64,000 bases of DNA from Girardinichthys multiradiatus (Eukaryota; Chordata; Actinopteri; Cyprinodontiformes; Goodeidae). Position 1 is the first letter of the stretch, and the number at the start of each line of letters is the position of its first letter. Below the pieces are notes generated by a model. The model did not search any database. It was not told the origin of the DNA and worked only from the letters and a program-made list of their open reading frames with translations. A program made the translations under genes and the position numbers. This document shows, piece after piece, positions 21,673 through 33,940 of this stretch. The DNA is taken from NCBI RefSeq assembly GCF_021462225.1, contig NC_061811.1:2071663-2135662 (forward strand), in the 5' to 3' direction.

Positions 21673-21978
21673 AGGGATTGCTGCAAAGTCAATGTCAGCG
21701 ACTTTCCACTGTCTCTACATGCTCATCCAGGAGGAGTGACTCCTACAAATCACTGACTCAATGCGATCTGCTGGGTTTCCTTAGATAGAAAAACTTTTTT
21801 AACCAGTTTGAATAATAAATTGAATCTGACTGTTTGATAGTTAGGGTTAATTAGAATGTATATACTTGACTTGAAATCTGCATGATTCGATTAAACTGAC
21901 TTTGCAAAGTGCCTTGAGACGAAGTGTTGTGAATTGGTGCTATATAAATAAAATGAATTTAACTGAATTGAATTGAAT
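21673..21978 (+). mobile_element. 3' end of the L2 interrupted at 18106
   Basis: Resumes with gggattgctgcaaagtcaa, matching 17045 onward, and ends with tggtgctatataaataaa and repeated gaattgaattgaat. It is the continuation of the copy that starts at 15381. Confidence 0.88.
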
Positions 21979-22039
21979 TTTGATCATGTGTCTTAGAAGA
22001 TGAGTAAAGGCTGCACTGTAAGTGTTAAATGAATGAAAC

Positions 22040-22641
22040 CTGAAGTGTGCAGATTCGAATCCTCCTGCAAAGCATCAGCATAAAGTGAGGTTGAGCAGGA
22101 CCAAAATGCAGGTTGGAGGACAGGAGCCGCATGGTGAGTCGATAAGATTTAATAATAATTGGCACACACTTACATAAGCTGGCAGGGCAACAGGCAAAAA
22201 CACTGAGACATGGAACTAGCGAGGTATGCAGTAGTAAATGCAGAGAATCCAGTGGTGAACAATGAAAACTAGAGAACTTAAATACTGATGGAAGTGGAGC
22301 ATGAATGAGTGAACTGCGAGAGGAGCTAATCAGGAGAATGTGAGAAAGCTGAGGACCAGGGAACCTAAACAATACAGAGAATAACTAATTAATTTGATGA
22401 GCATGGAGAGCAGAGAGGTGACCAGAACACAACAAAACAATGAGTAGACTTAACATTAACAAGGGGAATCCAGATCTATCAGAATATAACTAAACGCATT
22501 TAACACTGGAACATGGGAAGCAACAAAACTAAACACACAAAGTAACAAAAACTAAAGGAAAGAAATAATCTAATAAACATGAATGAACAGAATAGCACCT
22601 GGCTGAGCAGAAACACAAAACCTAACAGACAGATTCTGACA
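22040..22641 (-). mobile_element. Gypsy-type LTR-like fragment
   Basis: On the minus strand the unit begins TGTCAGAATCTGTCTG at 22641 and has a pyrimidine-rich body with cagtatttaagttctctag (a TATA-like motif, attTAAG) and ttattattaaatcttatcg near the other side, ending with gcattttggtcctgctc. This is the build of fish gypsy LTRs. I could not fix the low-coordinate boundary or a target duplication. Confidence 0.45.
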
Positions 22642-23863
22642 CAATGGCTGATTGTACTACTATGTTATGTTCTGTACTGTGTAATTATTGCAGCACATGC
22701 AGCAGGAAGTGCTGGCACTTCAGAAGCCAATATGTCCCTTTCCTTCCCCAAAACAACATAATCTTCATCTCATTTTCCAATCTTTAGCAAGAGTCAAGGT
22801 TTCAAGCAGATGTATGGCTTTTACTTTGCTATATCCTCGGGTTCATAAAAGGATCCTCCAACACAGCTTGACTCATCCATCCCTTCTCATTCATATTCAA
22901 TTCATTATTAATAAACAATGTGTCAAGACTTATTTTTAGCTTAGTTCACCCAAGTGGGGGCAAGCAAGGGAAGGAAATGGAGAGAGTGGAAAAATATGTC
23001 CAAGAGTAAAGTCCAAACTCAATGACAGAAACACCAGGTAGGGCCATAATGATGTGGTCACAAAGCTACATGTAGGTGTTTTGGTCTGGGTTCAAACAGG
23101 ATTAGACTTAAGCCTCTTGCTGAAATTAACAACCCATCTGTTTGTTGAGTGACTCGCTATTTCCTGACACAATCCAGGGGCATGATCTGAATCTCAACAA
23201 GGAGCAGACATGGCAGCAAGCCACAGAGATGGAAGGTGACAAAGAGAAAATTTAGTCCCAGATATAAAGATGTCCAGCAGATTGGCAGGCTGGATGATAG
23301 CCATCTTTGTTATGAAGCAGAGCAGTTTTCATATTGAAGGTCCCAAAGAGAAGACTCTTGCTTAATGTGTGAAAAGAATAATTAGGAGAAAACAATTGAC
23401 AACACATTTCGTAAAGGCTTAATCTAATTCACTCTAAAAGAAAATGTCCCTAAAAGGCAGAGGGGATCGGGGTTGTTTCTCTCGTCCTTTGTAGATAAAT
23501 CTTCCAGTGGTAATTTAGTCTCATCCCTTGACAGAAGCTTCTCTCACTTTCAGCCTGCCTGCATTTATGCAGTTGAGAGCAAGGCTACATGCTTCTTTTC
23601 TTCTGATGCAACACTTTTGACTGAAGTGACAAAATATATTATTCAGCTTCACTTCGTGTGAAAAAGCTCATTTGAAGCCGAGCTTAAAAAAACCTCACAC
23701 TTAGTGTCTCAAGAGCCTCGAATGAGCTCCAATGAATAAATTCTTCTGAGGTGCAAGTTTTACCCATCAAATCAGTATCACGGATACTAGATGTGATGTG
23801 AATACTGTGGGAGAAAGCAATGGGAAAGGGACAGTATTACAGCTGGGTTTAATGTTCATTCAT
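22642..23863. other. Unassigned DNA
   Basis: No coding, RNA or repeat signal that I can support. Confidence 0.5.
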
Positions 23864-23950
23864 TCATTCATCTTCTATACAGCTTATTCCATAGTGGGTC
23901 ACGGGGAAGCTGGTGCCTATCCCCAGCAGTCTATGGGCGAGAGGCAGGGT
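23864..23950 (-). mobile_element. SINE 3' end fragment
   Basis: cattcattcattcat followed by cagcttattccatagtgggt and ctatgggcgagaggcagggt matches the 3' end of the SINE at 42229-42592 in the same orientation. Only the tail portion is present. Confidence 0.75.
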
Positions 23951-26605
23951 ACAGGGTTGAATGTTTTTTTATGTATGTCACCCTCCCCTGACAGAACAGT
24001 GACTGGCTCACCTTTTCCTGGTGTTGAATGAGGAAATGATTGAGCAAAGCTAAAACAATCACCAGCTCTGTTAATTTGCCCAAAACACCAGAAAGACCAC
24101 GCTGATGGTCTGTATTAAGCAGCAGTAGTCCACAGTTCTGCTCAGAAACAGCAAACTCCCCACAGTGACACTGATTTATCATGAACTGCAATGATCAACT
24201 AATCAAAGAACAAAAGATTGACTGTGACACGTAAACAGGTAATGGTTTTTTTAATATTTACTCTATTTCTAACAGGAAAGCAATACATTTAAACATTTAA
24301 CTTCACTATGGAATCCGTATATCAAGATATCAAGATATCACTTAACCAAAAACGGAACATCTGTATGTGGCTGGACAATTTGCAGATATAAATTAAATAC
24401 ACATCATGTGCTAAGACCTGCAGTGGCAGCTGAAGGCCTCTGAATATATCAGCAGAAGTTGGTTGTAATTCAACAGCATATTTTTGCAGTTTTTCCCAGC
24501 TCTTCATTGCAAATTGACTCAGCTAAATGAGACATGCATTCCCTCCAAGGTGTTATAAATCTGCCTTGAAGTGCTGCAGATTGGAATGCCCAGAGCACTT
24601 AGCTGCTGTCAAGGGTATTCTTAGGCAACGAACCTCTGGGACAAAGGTATATTTTTAAGATCAGCTCATGCACACATTACCATGCAGTGTTTTCACCCTG
24701 TCTTCATGTGTGGGTCAGCATTTAATGACAACCAAGTGCTCCTGACTTTGAATGAGACGTTCGGATTCTGATTACATTTTAGACTATTTTCTTTAACCAG
24801 AAGACTAATTCCACTTTTATGAATACATTTTTTGGAGGTGGTATTTTGTCTGGGTAAGTCAAGTTTTATGTGGTACCAAACCATTTTATCCAGCTATCAT
24901 CAGCAGGGTGACGTCAGTGATCAGGGATTGGTCCCACTACAGTTAGTGAGCCCTTTATTCTGTTAGATAGCTTTTGCAATTGATGAGGTTTCAGGTAAAC
25001 AGGGAAATCAAGAGTTCTACTTTAGAGCAGATTGAGATTTAAGACTGCATGAATAATAAAACAAGATAGGAGAACACTTCTGATTGCAGCAGCTGTTTCT
25101 CCTGTCCACTCCAATGGTTTGAGTGCACTTCAGAGGTCTGACGGTGTCAAAGGGAGCTTTTCAATGGTTGTGTTGCTGCACTTTCTTGTGTTTTACTTTC
25201 TACTGACAGAAACTAACTAGATGTCAGATGATCTGTAATAATGCGTCACAATTGTGCTACATGAAAATCTTAGGATGAATACCTTTTCCTGGAGATACCA
25301 TTAACCCCAGGCTATCAATTGCCCATATATTTTAACACTGATTTAGCTCCTTTAACAAATCAGTTTGGATACAGAAATAACTTAAAATACAAAAAGAGGA
25401 GACAAACACTGAAGATGGTGCTGGTCCATTGAATGGACAGTGGTAAGAATCTTAGTATCAGATGATCTCAGGCTTAAGGTTTAGCTCATAAAAACCTTTG
25501 TTTGGCAAGCACTGATTCTAAAACTATTGTTAACAGTCTGCACTCATTTGGATATTAATAATTCAGCCAGTCAGGTTAAGGGTCATGTTATCAATTCATC
25601 CCAAAAACTCTCATCAGATACCTAGAGTGTTGTCACGACAACCATACTAATCAGGCTCCTGCAGCCTGATTGCTATCACAGAATTAATTGTAGTGTGGAT
25701 AAACACGTTCCCAAATGCATGTACACACACACACACACACAATGAGATATCTTGGAAGAGGTTGTGATCTGTTCTATTTTTAATACTCTGCAGAGGCAAC
25801 TCTTCCTTTTTGTTAAGTTTAATTTTGCCCTAAAGCATCATGTAATAAACCTTTGGATGATGCGCAGCCTGATTCGCTAATTGCCAGGAGACCTATATGC
25901 ACATAAACCTGGGAGAACGCCGGTAGATACCAAAGGTAGGTTTACATTTCTCAGAGGGGAAAACATCAATATCCAATCATGCTACATAAGGGATTTAGAT
26001 GAAGGCAGTACATGTATGTGAACAGAGTGGGAAGATAACATTTAAATTCAACCCAACATGTAAGAGTATAGAACAAGTGATTCAACTTCGTATGCATGCA
26101 TGCCACTTCTGTGAGGATTAAATAAGCTCTATTGATGTGGGAAAGTGCTGAAAATGTTTCATTACAACTAAGAAAAAACTGTTTTCTCTGTGTGAGGTAT
26201 GTGCACTACAGAATCCCAAAATCAAAATTAATTTTTATAATACATTCTAGATGCTGGTATTCAGTGGGTAACTGTCCCTGTCTGCAGTGTATTGAGAGAA
26301 AAAGTAGACCCAGAAATGTAAAATGTATATGAATTTTGAGTAAAATATTAGGTTTTTTTTTCATATCTAAAAATAATCACGCAAATACTTATCTGAAGTT
26401 GTAAACAGATTTTATTCAAGGTTATATCAGTGCTGTGAAAAAGTGTTGTACTGTATTGTATACTGGCATATTGAAAATGTGTCAGCATTGACATCTGTGT
26501 ATGATTATGTGTCAGTTATTTTGTGACCCCATGTTACATGTGTATTCAGATAAAGGATCTAAAACTGAATTTTACTGAGTCTGAACTGAGTAGGTTATTT
26601 TTTGC
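23951..26605. other. Unassigned, mostly single-copy-looking DNA
   Basis: No coding signal. A short (AC)n lies at about 25722-25741. The sequence does not resemble any of the repeats present elsewhere in this window and may be intergenic or intronic host DNA. Confidence 0.5.
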
Positions 26606-27163
26606 AGTGATGTCACTGTTTTCTTTTTCCAATAGTTAATGATTGCCTGACCATCTTTGGCCAACCAATCAATCCTCCATATGTAGTCTTGCCACCAAGT
26701 GATCAAAAGTGCCTCACCGTTTCCATTTTCACTGCACATTTATGGTTGATTAGAAATATTAAATATGTCACGCATTCATTAAATATATTAGACTGACAGT
26801 TAAACATCAGCATGTTTAGTACATGTGTGATCAAGCATGTATATTGGCAATATAAAGAGACAGCAGTGGGGGTGCACCCCACTGACTGATGCAGGCAGTG
26901 GGGTGCACCCACTGCCTGCATCAGTCAGAGTGAGAAACAGCGCCATCTCTGATGAGGCACAGCTGTTGACTGCCTCACCTTCCCTTTCTCCCATTTTTTT
27001 GAATTGGCAATGTGGAAATTCAGCGATTTTGACCATACAATTGTTAATATCATACTGAAAACAAATTTATAGAACAGTCAAGTGGAAAAATTGGTTTTCT
27101 CTTATCATTGCTAGTATTTTACTTGCCTCACCTGCCTCCCCTGACCGCACATCACTGGCCTTT
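26606..27163. mobile_element. Candidate hAT-type MITE
   Basis: The left side begins cagtgatgtcactg and the right side ends ctgaccgcacatcactg, so the outer 9-10 bases (CAGTGATGT / ACATCACTG) are inverted repeats, and the context gtgcctcaccg / cttgcctcacctgcctccc recalls fish hAT MITEs. No matching 8-bp duplication was found. It contains a perfect hairpin at 26882-26928. Confidence 0.35.
26882..26928. repeat. Perfect inverted repeat (21-bp arms, 5-base loop)
   Basis: Arms 26882-26902 and 26908-26928 are exact reverse complements with gtgca as loop. The flank also carries a second GGGTGCACCC palindrome (26871-26880). Could extrude as a cruciform or fold in RNA; no biological role is evident. 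Confidence 0.95.
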
Positions 27164-28560
27164 AGTAAAAAGAATTATCAGTCAAACTGAACCAGCTTTG
27201 TCTGAAGCTACTGTTTCCTATTTGTGAATTTAAAGTTTTGATGAAAACTTAGATACAGCCCAGATGGTAAATAATTTTTATCAGGAGTTTACATATGTTA
27301 TCATTGCTGCTGCAAAAATAAAAGTTAGGACATACTTTATGTTTTCATCCACTCTGGCTTGGAGACCTGAGCAGCTCAAACTTACTGTTCCCATCTTTCC
27401 ATCTTGCACTCATTAAATGCTGTGCTAATATATCAACCTGCGAGTGTAATTATGATTGAGTAACAACATGTAATTAGTGTGAAATGGTAGATTATTCAGG
27501 CTGCCACTGTTATTCATCTACACCACTGAACTAAACAAAACATGTCTCTTGTGAAGGACATGCAGTGTGCAATACATCACAAATATGTCCACATAAAACA
27601 ACACTAAGAGCTGTTTTCAAACTAAATAAATGAGAACATTAACACTTCTAACAGCACAGAAGCAATGGCAGGAAAAAAAAAATAAGTGATAACACACACT
27701 TTCCTTGTCAATCACCTGGGATTAAACTGTTTACAGTGGATGTAAACACACACTTGCACAGCCAGCACTTGATTCACCGAGTTGAGAACATTCCCCTGCA
27801 TAATGAGGCCTGGTCACATCTGAATAATTGATGGGAGAAAATGGTTTGGGGAATCTATTGTAATTTCTCCTCTGAGCAAAATAACCACCTCCCCAAATCA
27901 AGGCCCATTTGAAAAATGTATGACAGTATGAGGGCGTGAGGGGGATAGAGAGAGAAGAGGTATGTGAGCAAGAGTCAAAATAGTTTAGAAATTGATTAAA
28001 TGAATATCCACATCAGCCTGATGTTGTCTTTCATGCTTCCTGCCCAGTGGTTCCATCTTTCTCTAATCCTCACCTCCTCTTCTCTGTTCTCCTCCTTCTC
28101 TTACTTCCCTTATCTTCACCATCCCAGTTTCCTATGCATGCTCTGTAGGGAAGTAGCAATACAACTAATGAATACTGCAGTTATGGAGCCACAGAACTCA
28201 TCCAGATACCTATAGGGGGCATCTTGCATTGTTGCAGGGGACATCCTTTGGGGGGTATTTGTATTTTATAGACTGACATTCAGTCTTAATGTTATCATTC
28301 CCATTTTAGTATTCAAAAGCCAGCTCATACATAGACAAGCTGATACCTGTACCGCAGAGGACAGATGATTTTAACTTCAAATAAAAGCCATCATAAACAG
28401 TTAAGCAGCGCTGAATTGTTCCAACAGCACACGACTGTGTGTCTTGAGGTAAATCCCAGTGGGCTGTCAGGTCTTTATAACAGCCACACTCACTGATGAA
28501 AAACATTTAAGCACCCAGACTAGGTGGTGGCATTTTAATTCAATTTAGTTAATTTCTACA
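27164..28560. other. Unassigned DNA
   Basis: No recognisable coding sequence or repeat. Around 27,770-27,960 the sequence is complex with several TAATTG/ATTA core sites, which would suit a conserved non-coding element, but that cannot be judged without alignment to other fish. Confidence 0.4.
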
Positions 28561-29379
28561 CAAAATATTAGCATATTGTGATAAAGTTCATTATTTTCCA
28601 TAATGTCATGATGAAAATTTAACATTCATATATTTTAGATTCATTGCACACTAACTGAAATATTTCAGGTCTTTTATTGTCTTAATACGGATGATTTTGG
28701 CATACAGCTCATGAAAACCCAAAATTCCTATCTCACAAAATTAGCATATTTCATCCGACCAATAAAAGAAAAGTGTTTTTAATACAAAAAACGTCAACCT
28801 TCAAATAATCATGTACAGTTATGCACTCAATACTTGGTCGGGAATCCTTTTGCAGAAATGACTGCTTCAATGCGGCGTGGCATGGAGGCAATCAGCCTGT
28901 GGCACTGCTGAGGTCTTATGGAGGCCCAGGATGCTTCGATAGCGGCCTTTAGCTCATCCAGAGTGTTGGGTCTTGAGTCTCTCAACGTTCTCTTCACAAT
29001 ATCCCACAGATTCTCTATGGGGTTCAGGTCAGGAGAGTTGGCAGGCCAATTGAACACAGTGATACCAGGGTCAGTAAACCATTTACCAGTGGTTTTGGCA
29101 CTGTGAGCAGGTGCCAGGTCGTGCTGAAAAATGAAATCTTCATTTCCATAAAGCTTTTCAGCAGATGGAAGCATGAAGTGCTCCAAAATCTCCTGATAGC
29201 TAGCTGCATTGACCCTGCCCTTGATAAAACACAGTGGACCAACACCAGCAGCTGACACGGCACCCCAGACCATCACTGACTGTGGGTACTTGACACTGGA
29301 CTTCTGGCATTTTGGCATTTCCTTCTCCCCAGTCTTCCTCCAGACTCTGGCACCTTGATTTCCAAATGACATGCAGAAT
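28561..29379 (-). mobile_element. Tc1-like transposon, truncated copy
   Basis: Carries the right-hand inverted terminal region (caaaatattagcatattg onward) and the 3' part of the transposase gene of the same family as 47060-48673. The outermost bases of the end and everything upstream of transposase residue 154 are missing, so it cannot be mobilised normally. Confidence 0.9.
28827..29372 (-). pseudogene. Tc1-like transposase, C-terminal 181 residues
   Basis: Corresponds to residues 154-334 of the intact enzyme at 47390-48394. By eye only five residues differ (V219F, D230N, H255P, I258T, L260F in the numbering of that protein). The second catalytic Asp (FQHDLAPAHSAK) and the Glu (SPDLNPIENLW) are kept, but the DNA-binding half and the first catalytic Asp are absent. 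The listed first Met is internal. Confidence 0.92.
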
Positions 29380-29480
29380 CATGCCTGACGGCTGGAAGGT
29401 TCTAAGGATTGAAAGCCTCACTTTGATTCCATCAAACATATTTCTTGTCACTGGGGTGAAACAGATTGTATGTATATGCA

Positions 29481-29610
29481 TGCTTGTCTGTCCTGTGTGT
29501 CTCCATGTTGCCCTGTGATGGACTGATGACCTATCCAGGATGTTTCCTGCATTTTGTCCAATGACCGCTGGAGATAGGCACCAGTTCTCCCTCGATAAAC
29601 AGGTATAAAA
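29481..29610 (+). mobile_element. SINE 3' end fragment
   Basis: gttgccctgtgatggactga, then gacctatccaggatg and cgctggagataggcaccag match the 3' part of the SINE at 18535-18902, with more divergence. The pol III promoter half is absent. Confidence 0.7.
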
Positions 29611-30150
29611 TTTGATTAGAAAATCTAAAAAAAATTTGATTTAATTTTAGTCGGGGAGCTATATATCTTGGTCACCAGCCATATGGTGAAACCAGTTTAT
29701 AGCGGGCTTTAGACTGTGGTCCTGGATTGTTCTTAAACCTCCCAACCATTATCTTTTCAATACAAAACACAAAACTTGCAAAACGTTTTGTGTTCCATAA
29801 AGACCCCAAACAGATGTTAAGCTGGTTTTGGATTAGATGGCAGTATCAACAGTCTTAAAATATTTTAAACTCCATTTAAGTCGGGACTGTCCCTCAAAAC
29901 CAGCCAGATCAAACGAGTATCCAGCAAGATTCACATTAAATTATTAAAGCATGGAAAGTTTCAATGACTACAAAAATAATTTGGCTTCTCTGCAACTTGG
30001 GACATCTGTCCAGCTGTTTGTGTGAGAGAATGTATATGTGAGCTCATGAGTATAATTTTGAATAGAAAAAGTTTACACTAGATTTAAACTTGTGAACCTA
30101 ATCTGTTTTTAAAATTCTTTGATCTTGCTGGATTATTCCACCCTAAAAAA
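29611..30150. other. Unassigned DNA
   Basis: AT-rich sequence without recognised features. Confidence 0.5.
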
Positions 30151-30155
30151 GTGAG

Positions 30156-30842
30156 TGTTATTATTCTGGCACGTCTGCTCTCCCCTGTCTCCCTGGCTGC
30201 AATCAGCAGATTAGATGCACTTGGTGGCTGCTGCAGTGTAGTGCAATCTGTGGCATGTGTCTTCCCTGATATATACTGACTCTGACAAGCAGACGGTGCC
30301 AGATTTTTGAAAGCCATTGTGTGAGTACATATCCAACGTTCCTTCCTGTTTGATCATTGTTCTTGACCTTGCCTTGCCTTTTGGATTTATGCCTCTGCCT
30401 GCTCCCTGTCGGACTATTTGGATTTTGGTTGTCGACCTTGTTTCCTGCATCTGGTTTATGCCTCTGCCTGCCCCTTGCCTGACGCCTCTTGTTCCGATCG
30501 TTGACCCTGTTTCTGTCCTTGGATTATTGAGCCAGCCTAGCCCTCGAATTATTCAGTCTGGAGTCACTTCTTACATGTGCTGTGGAGATCACTGCCTGCC
30601 ACCCACCGAGGTTTCCCCTCTGGGTTTCAAGTTCCACTCAAGACAAAAGCAGGTTAGTGACTTTTCTGATCCCTGCAAAATCTGAAGAGACTACAAGTCA
30701 ATAATCCCTCTTTCTGCCTCAGTGATTCCTGGAAGCTGTGAGGAGTGTTACCTGTGTGACGTTTTCCTGTGGCTGAAACCTTTTAAACTTTCAGTACTGT
30801 GTCTGGCTGAATCTTGGGTCCGCCTTTTTCTGATTCATAGCA
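30156..30842 (+). mobile_element. Solo LTR, gypsy type
   Basis: Starts TGTTATTATTCTGG and ends GATTCATAGCA. It is flanked by the exact 5-bp direct repeat gtgag (30151-30155 and 30843-30847). It contains a TATA-like gatatatactgac just upstream of ctctgacaagcagacggtg, as in U3/R of fish gypsy LTRs. The same family occurs at 60513 onward, sharing cagacggtgccagatttt, ttgaccttgccttgcct and cctctgcctgcccc. No internal region is attached, so it is a solo LTR produced by recombination between two LTRs. Confidence 0.8.
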
Positions 30843-30847
30843 GTGAG

Positions 30848-32389
30848 AGTCAGTGAGAGATTTAAGATACGGTGCTTCTGGCCAGCACTGTTTACACACC
30901 TGTCAGATGTCCTTTCATGGGAATGAACAGAAGGAAAACCACATTAATGCATCACATTGCAACCATATGTTAGAAAAGAAACATCATTTTATAATCCTGT
31001 AACTAATAGTTTCCAACCCATGTGGCCCTAAAAAAAAAGAGGGTCCTCATCATTTAGCCTGTTTAGGAGTTGGTCATGCATACTCTTTTTAGGTTACTTG
31101 AATAACTGGACACCATGATGAAACCCCTTAAAAAGATGATGATGCCTGAGGTTAATATTTATGGCCCAATGGTGCATTTTTAAAACTCACACTGAAGATA
31201 AAGGTTCACTAGGTGAAAATTCATGGTTTAGATAACTGGGAAAAGACCAGGTTAGTTTAGGAAAGGGGTTAAGTTATAACATATAAAATAATATTGCAAT
31301 ATAAGTAATATATTATCTGCTCACATGTATCTTGCTGTCGTATACAAAAAATATGTGGTGTTAAATAACTAATTCTCTGGGAAGGTTTAAATGCTTACTT
31401 TCATAAGATCCTTATTCAGATGACTGGCCCAGTTTCATTCCTTTAATTTCAGCAAAAAAGTATTTCCCCTTAGCCAGGTTTTTTGCACAATCAGGTCTTT
31501 TGTATATATTATTTTTTTAATGAAAAAAAAAAATGTTCAGCAGCAATTATATTATAGTATTGTGGATTCCAAACTCAATTACGGAGGTTTTGAATTTTCT
31601 AGTTTTTACATGGTTGTCTTTGTGCAGTGAAAGATGAACTAAAATAGCTCCAAACATATATTCTACTGGTAAGGTGATTTTTCACCTCATCTTGTCCTTT
31701 CACAGTACAGACTTCGAGATAAAACCATTATTATCCATCCAGCCTTTTTGTGTACCTGCTTAACTCTGATCAGAGTTATAAGGGGTCTGCAGCTTTTCTG
31801 TGACAGGATCTTGGTGTGTGTTTTTGTGTTGGTATGAGACCTTCTTTCACCGGACAATGTCTGCTGGTGGGCATGGCTAGCTGCTGCTACTGTTGACTAC
31901 ACACCTGTCCGTAATTTCCCTCATCAAACCACTGGGTAATTTAAGGAGCTGCAGGACCATCACCCTTCACCTGATGATTGACCTACGTTGGTAGAGTCAA
32001 GCCTCTGAACCCCCATTGTCATTTTGTCAGTCTCAGTTGCTCTTAGAACTCTTAGGGCCTGATCTTCAAAGATCCCAAATAGCGGGTGCTAATTTGTGTG
32101 TACTATAAATAAATTGCACGTGCAATAAGTGAGCATGTTGCGTGCAATTTTCAAAGATTGTACATGGAATAGATAGCAGGTGCAAAACAGATGCCGACCA
32201 CCCTATTTAAATGAGGAAATTGCGTTTGTTACTGGCCGGAACAAGAGGAAAAGCAAACACATGCTCTGTTGTGTTGCTAGAAATATTCAGGGATTGTAGC
32301 GCTGCATCATTATAAATGATCCAGTTGCTGATTTTTTCCTTCTGTTCCATTCAGCCCTTGCTTTTCTGGACTGTTAAGTGAGTTAACAT
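30848..32389. other. Unassigned DNA, possible DNA-transposon scrap at the end
   Basis: No coding signal. From about 32,055 the sequence gggcctgatcttcaaagat followed by gcacgtgcaataagtgagc and gcgtgcaattttc resembles the terminal part of a fish DNA transposon family (repeated gtgcaa/ttgcac words in both orientations), but only one end is visible and I do not assign it. Confidence 0.35.
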
Positions 32390-32397
32390 AATCCAAG

Positions 32398-33822
32398 ATG
32401 GCGCCGCAGATGGTCGCCTCGGCGTGTTGGTGCGCATTGTTTTGTTTTGTTTTTTGCTTTAAAACGGTCTTCTGTGATGGTACCCGGAGCTCTCTCACCA
32501 GAGAAGAACTCATGAACATCAGGGCTACTACACCAGATGAGTTATTTCCAACTTTTCTGCCTACTGCTCTGGAATTATTGGACATTCTGGTCAAAGGTGC
32601 GCTCACCTTTGTTCACGCGGTAAAACGCCGGAAGAGAGGGAAACGGGCTGGGGTGCTGGTACGACTTCGCCAGCGTGGACTATGAACACCGTTACCTGGA
32701 ATATTTCTCTCTAACGTGCGCTCACTTCCCAACAAAGTTGACGAACTACAACTGCTGTTGGGGAAAAACAGGGACTTTTATTCATCGGCAGTTTTGTGCT
32801 TCACGGAGACGTGGCTGTGTGGATTAATACCGGACTCTGCGCTGCAGCTGGCAGGATTCCAGCTCTACAGAGCGGACAGAGACACGGAACTCTCCGGCAA
32901 AGCAAAAGGTGGAGGAATCTGTTTTTACCTCAACAGTGGTTGGTGCAACGACGTGACAGTGATTCAGCAGCACTGTTCTCCAGACCTGGAAGCCTTCATC
33001 ATAAACTGTAAGCCTTTCTATTCCCCCCGTGAGTTCGCTTCGTTCATCCTGGTCGGTGTTTACATCCCGCCGCAAGCTAACGTGCAGGTAGCACAGCGCA
33101 TGCTCGCCGACCAGATACTGAGTGTGGAGCGGACCAACCCGGACTCCTTAGTAATCGTCGTTGGTGACTTTAACAAAGGTAATCTGACCCACGAATTCCC
33201 CAAATATAGACAGTTTATAAAATGTCCGACCAGAGAGGACAACATTCTGGATCACTGTTACACCACCATCAGAGACACTTATCACGCCGTCCCACGTGCT
33301 GCACTGGGCCAATCCGACCACATCATGGTCCACCTGATTCCTGCATACAGGCAGAAACTAAAGCTCTGCAAACCTGTTGTGAGGACGACAAGGAAGTGGA
33401 GCAGTGAGGCTGTGGAGAATCTCCAGGCGTGTTTAGGCTGTACAGACTGGGATGTGTTCAGGACTACTACCAACAGTCTGGACGAGTACACAGAGGCTGT
33501 GACTTCCTACATCAGCTTCTGTGAGGACAGCTGTGTACCATCATGCACCAGGGTGAGTTACAACAACGACAAACCCTGGTTCACAGCTAAACTCAGAAGG
33601 TTAAGACTGGATAAGGAAGAGGCCTTCAGGAGTGGGGACAAAGACATATACAGAGAGGCAAAGTACAAGTTTGGCAAGGCAGTGAAAGAGGCCAAACGAC
33701 TGTACTCTGAGAAGCTCCAAAACCAGTTCTCAGCCAACGACTCTGCGTCTGTCTGGAAATCACCAACTACAAGCCGAAAGCCCCCCACTCCATCAACGAC
33801 CGACGCCTCGCCAACGACCTGA
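32398..33822 (+). pseudogene. LINE endonuclease half, one in-frame stop
   Basis: ATG at 32398 opens a frame with a hydrophobic N-terminus (CWCALFCFVFCF), LTREELMNI, a basic patch (KRRKRGKRAGVLVRLRQR), then TGA at 32683-32685, where related copies would be expected to read on. The same frame continues from about 32700 with the APE domain: LSNVRSLPNKVDEL, LCFTETWL (catalytic Glu), FQLYRADRD, VGVYIPPQANV, LVIVVGDFNKGNL (catalytic GDFN), DNILDHCYTTI and [13 protein letters not shown] (SDH). It ends through a frameshift at about 33757, after SASVWK. Confidence 0.9.
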
Positions 33823-33940
33823 ACGAGTTCTACTGCCGCTTTGAAAGACAAAGGGACAGTCCTGCAACCATCCCCCACGACACCCCCCAACAGCTGCAGC
33901 CACAATCCACCACCCCCATCTCTCCAACCTCAAGAGGGCC

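Noticed and set aside
28000..28215. 71-codon frame as a small secreted protein
   Set aside because: Low-complexity Leu/Ser/Phe composition from a pyrimidine-rich tract; no supporting signal.
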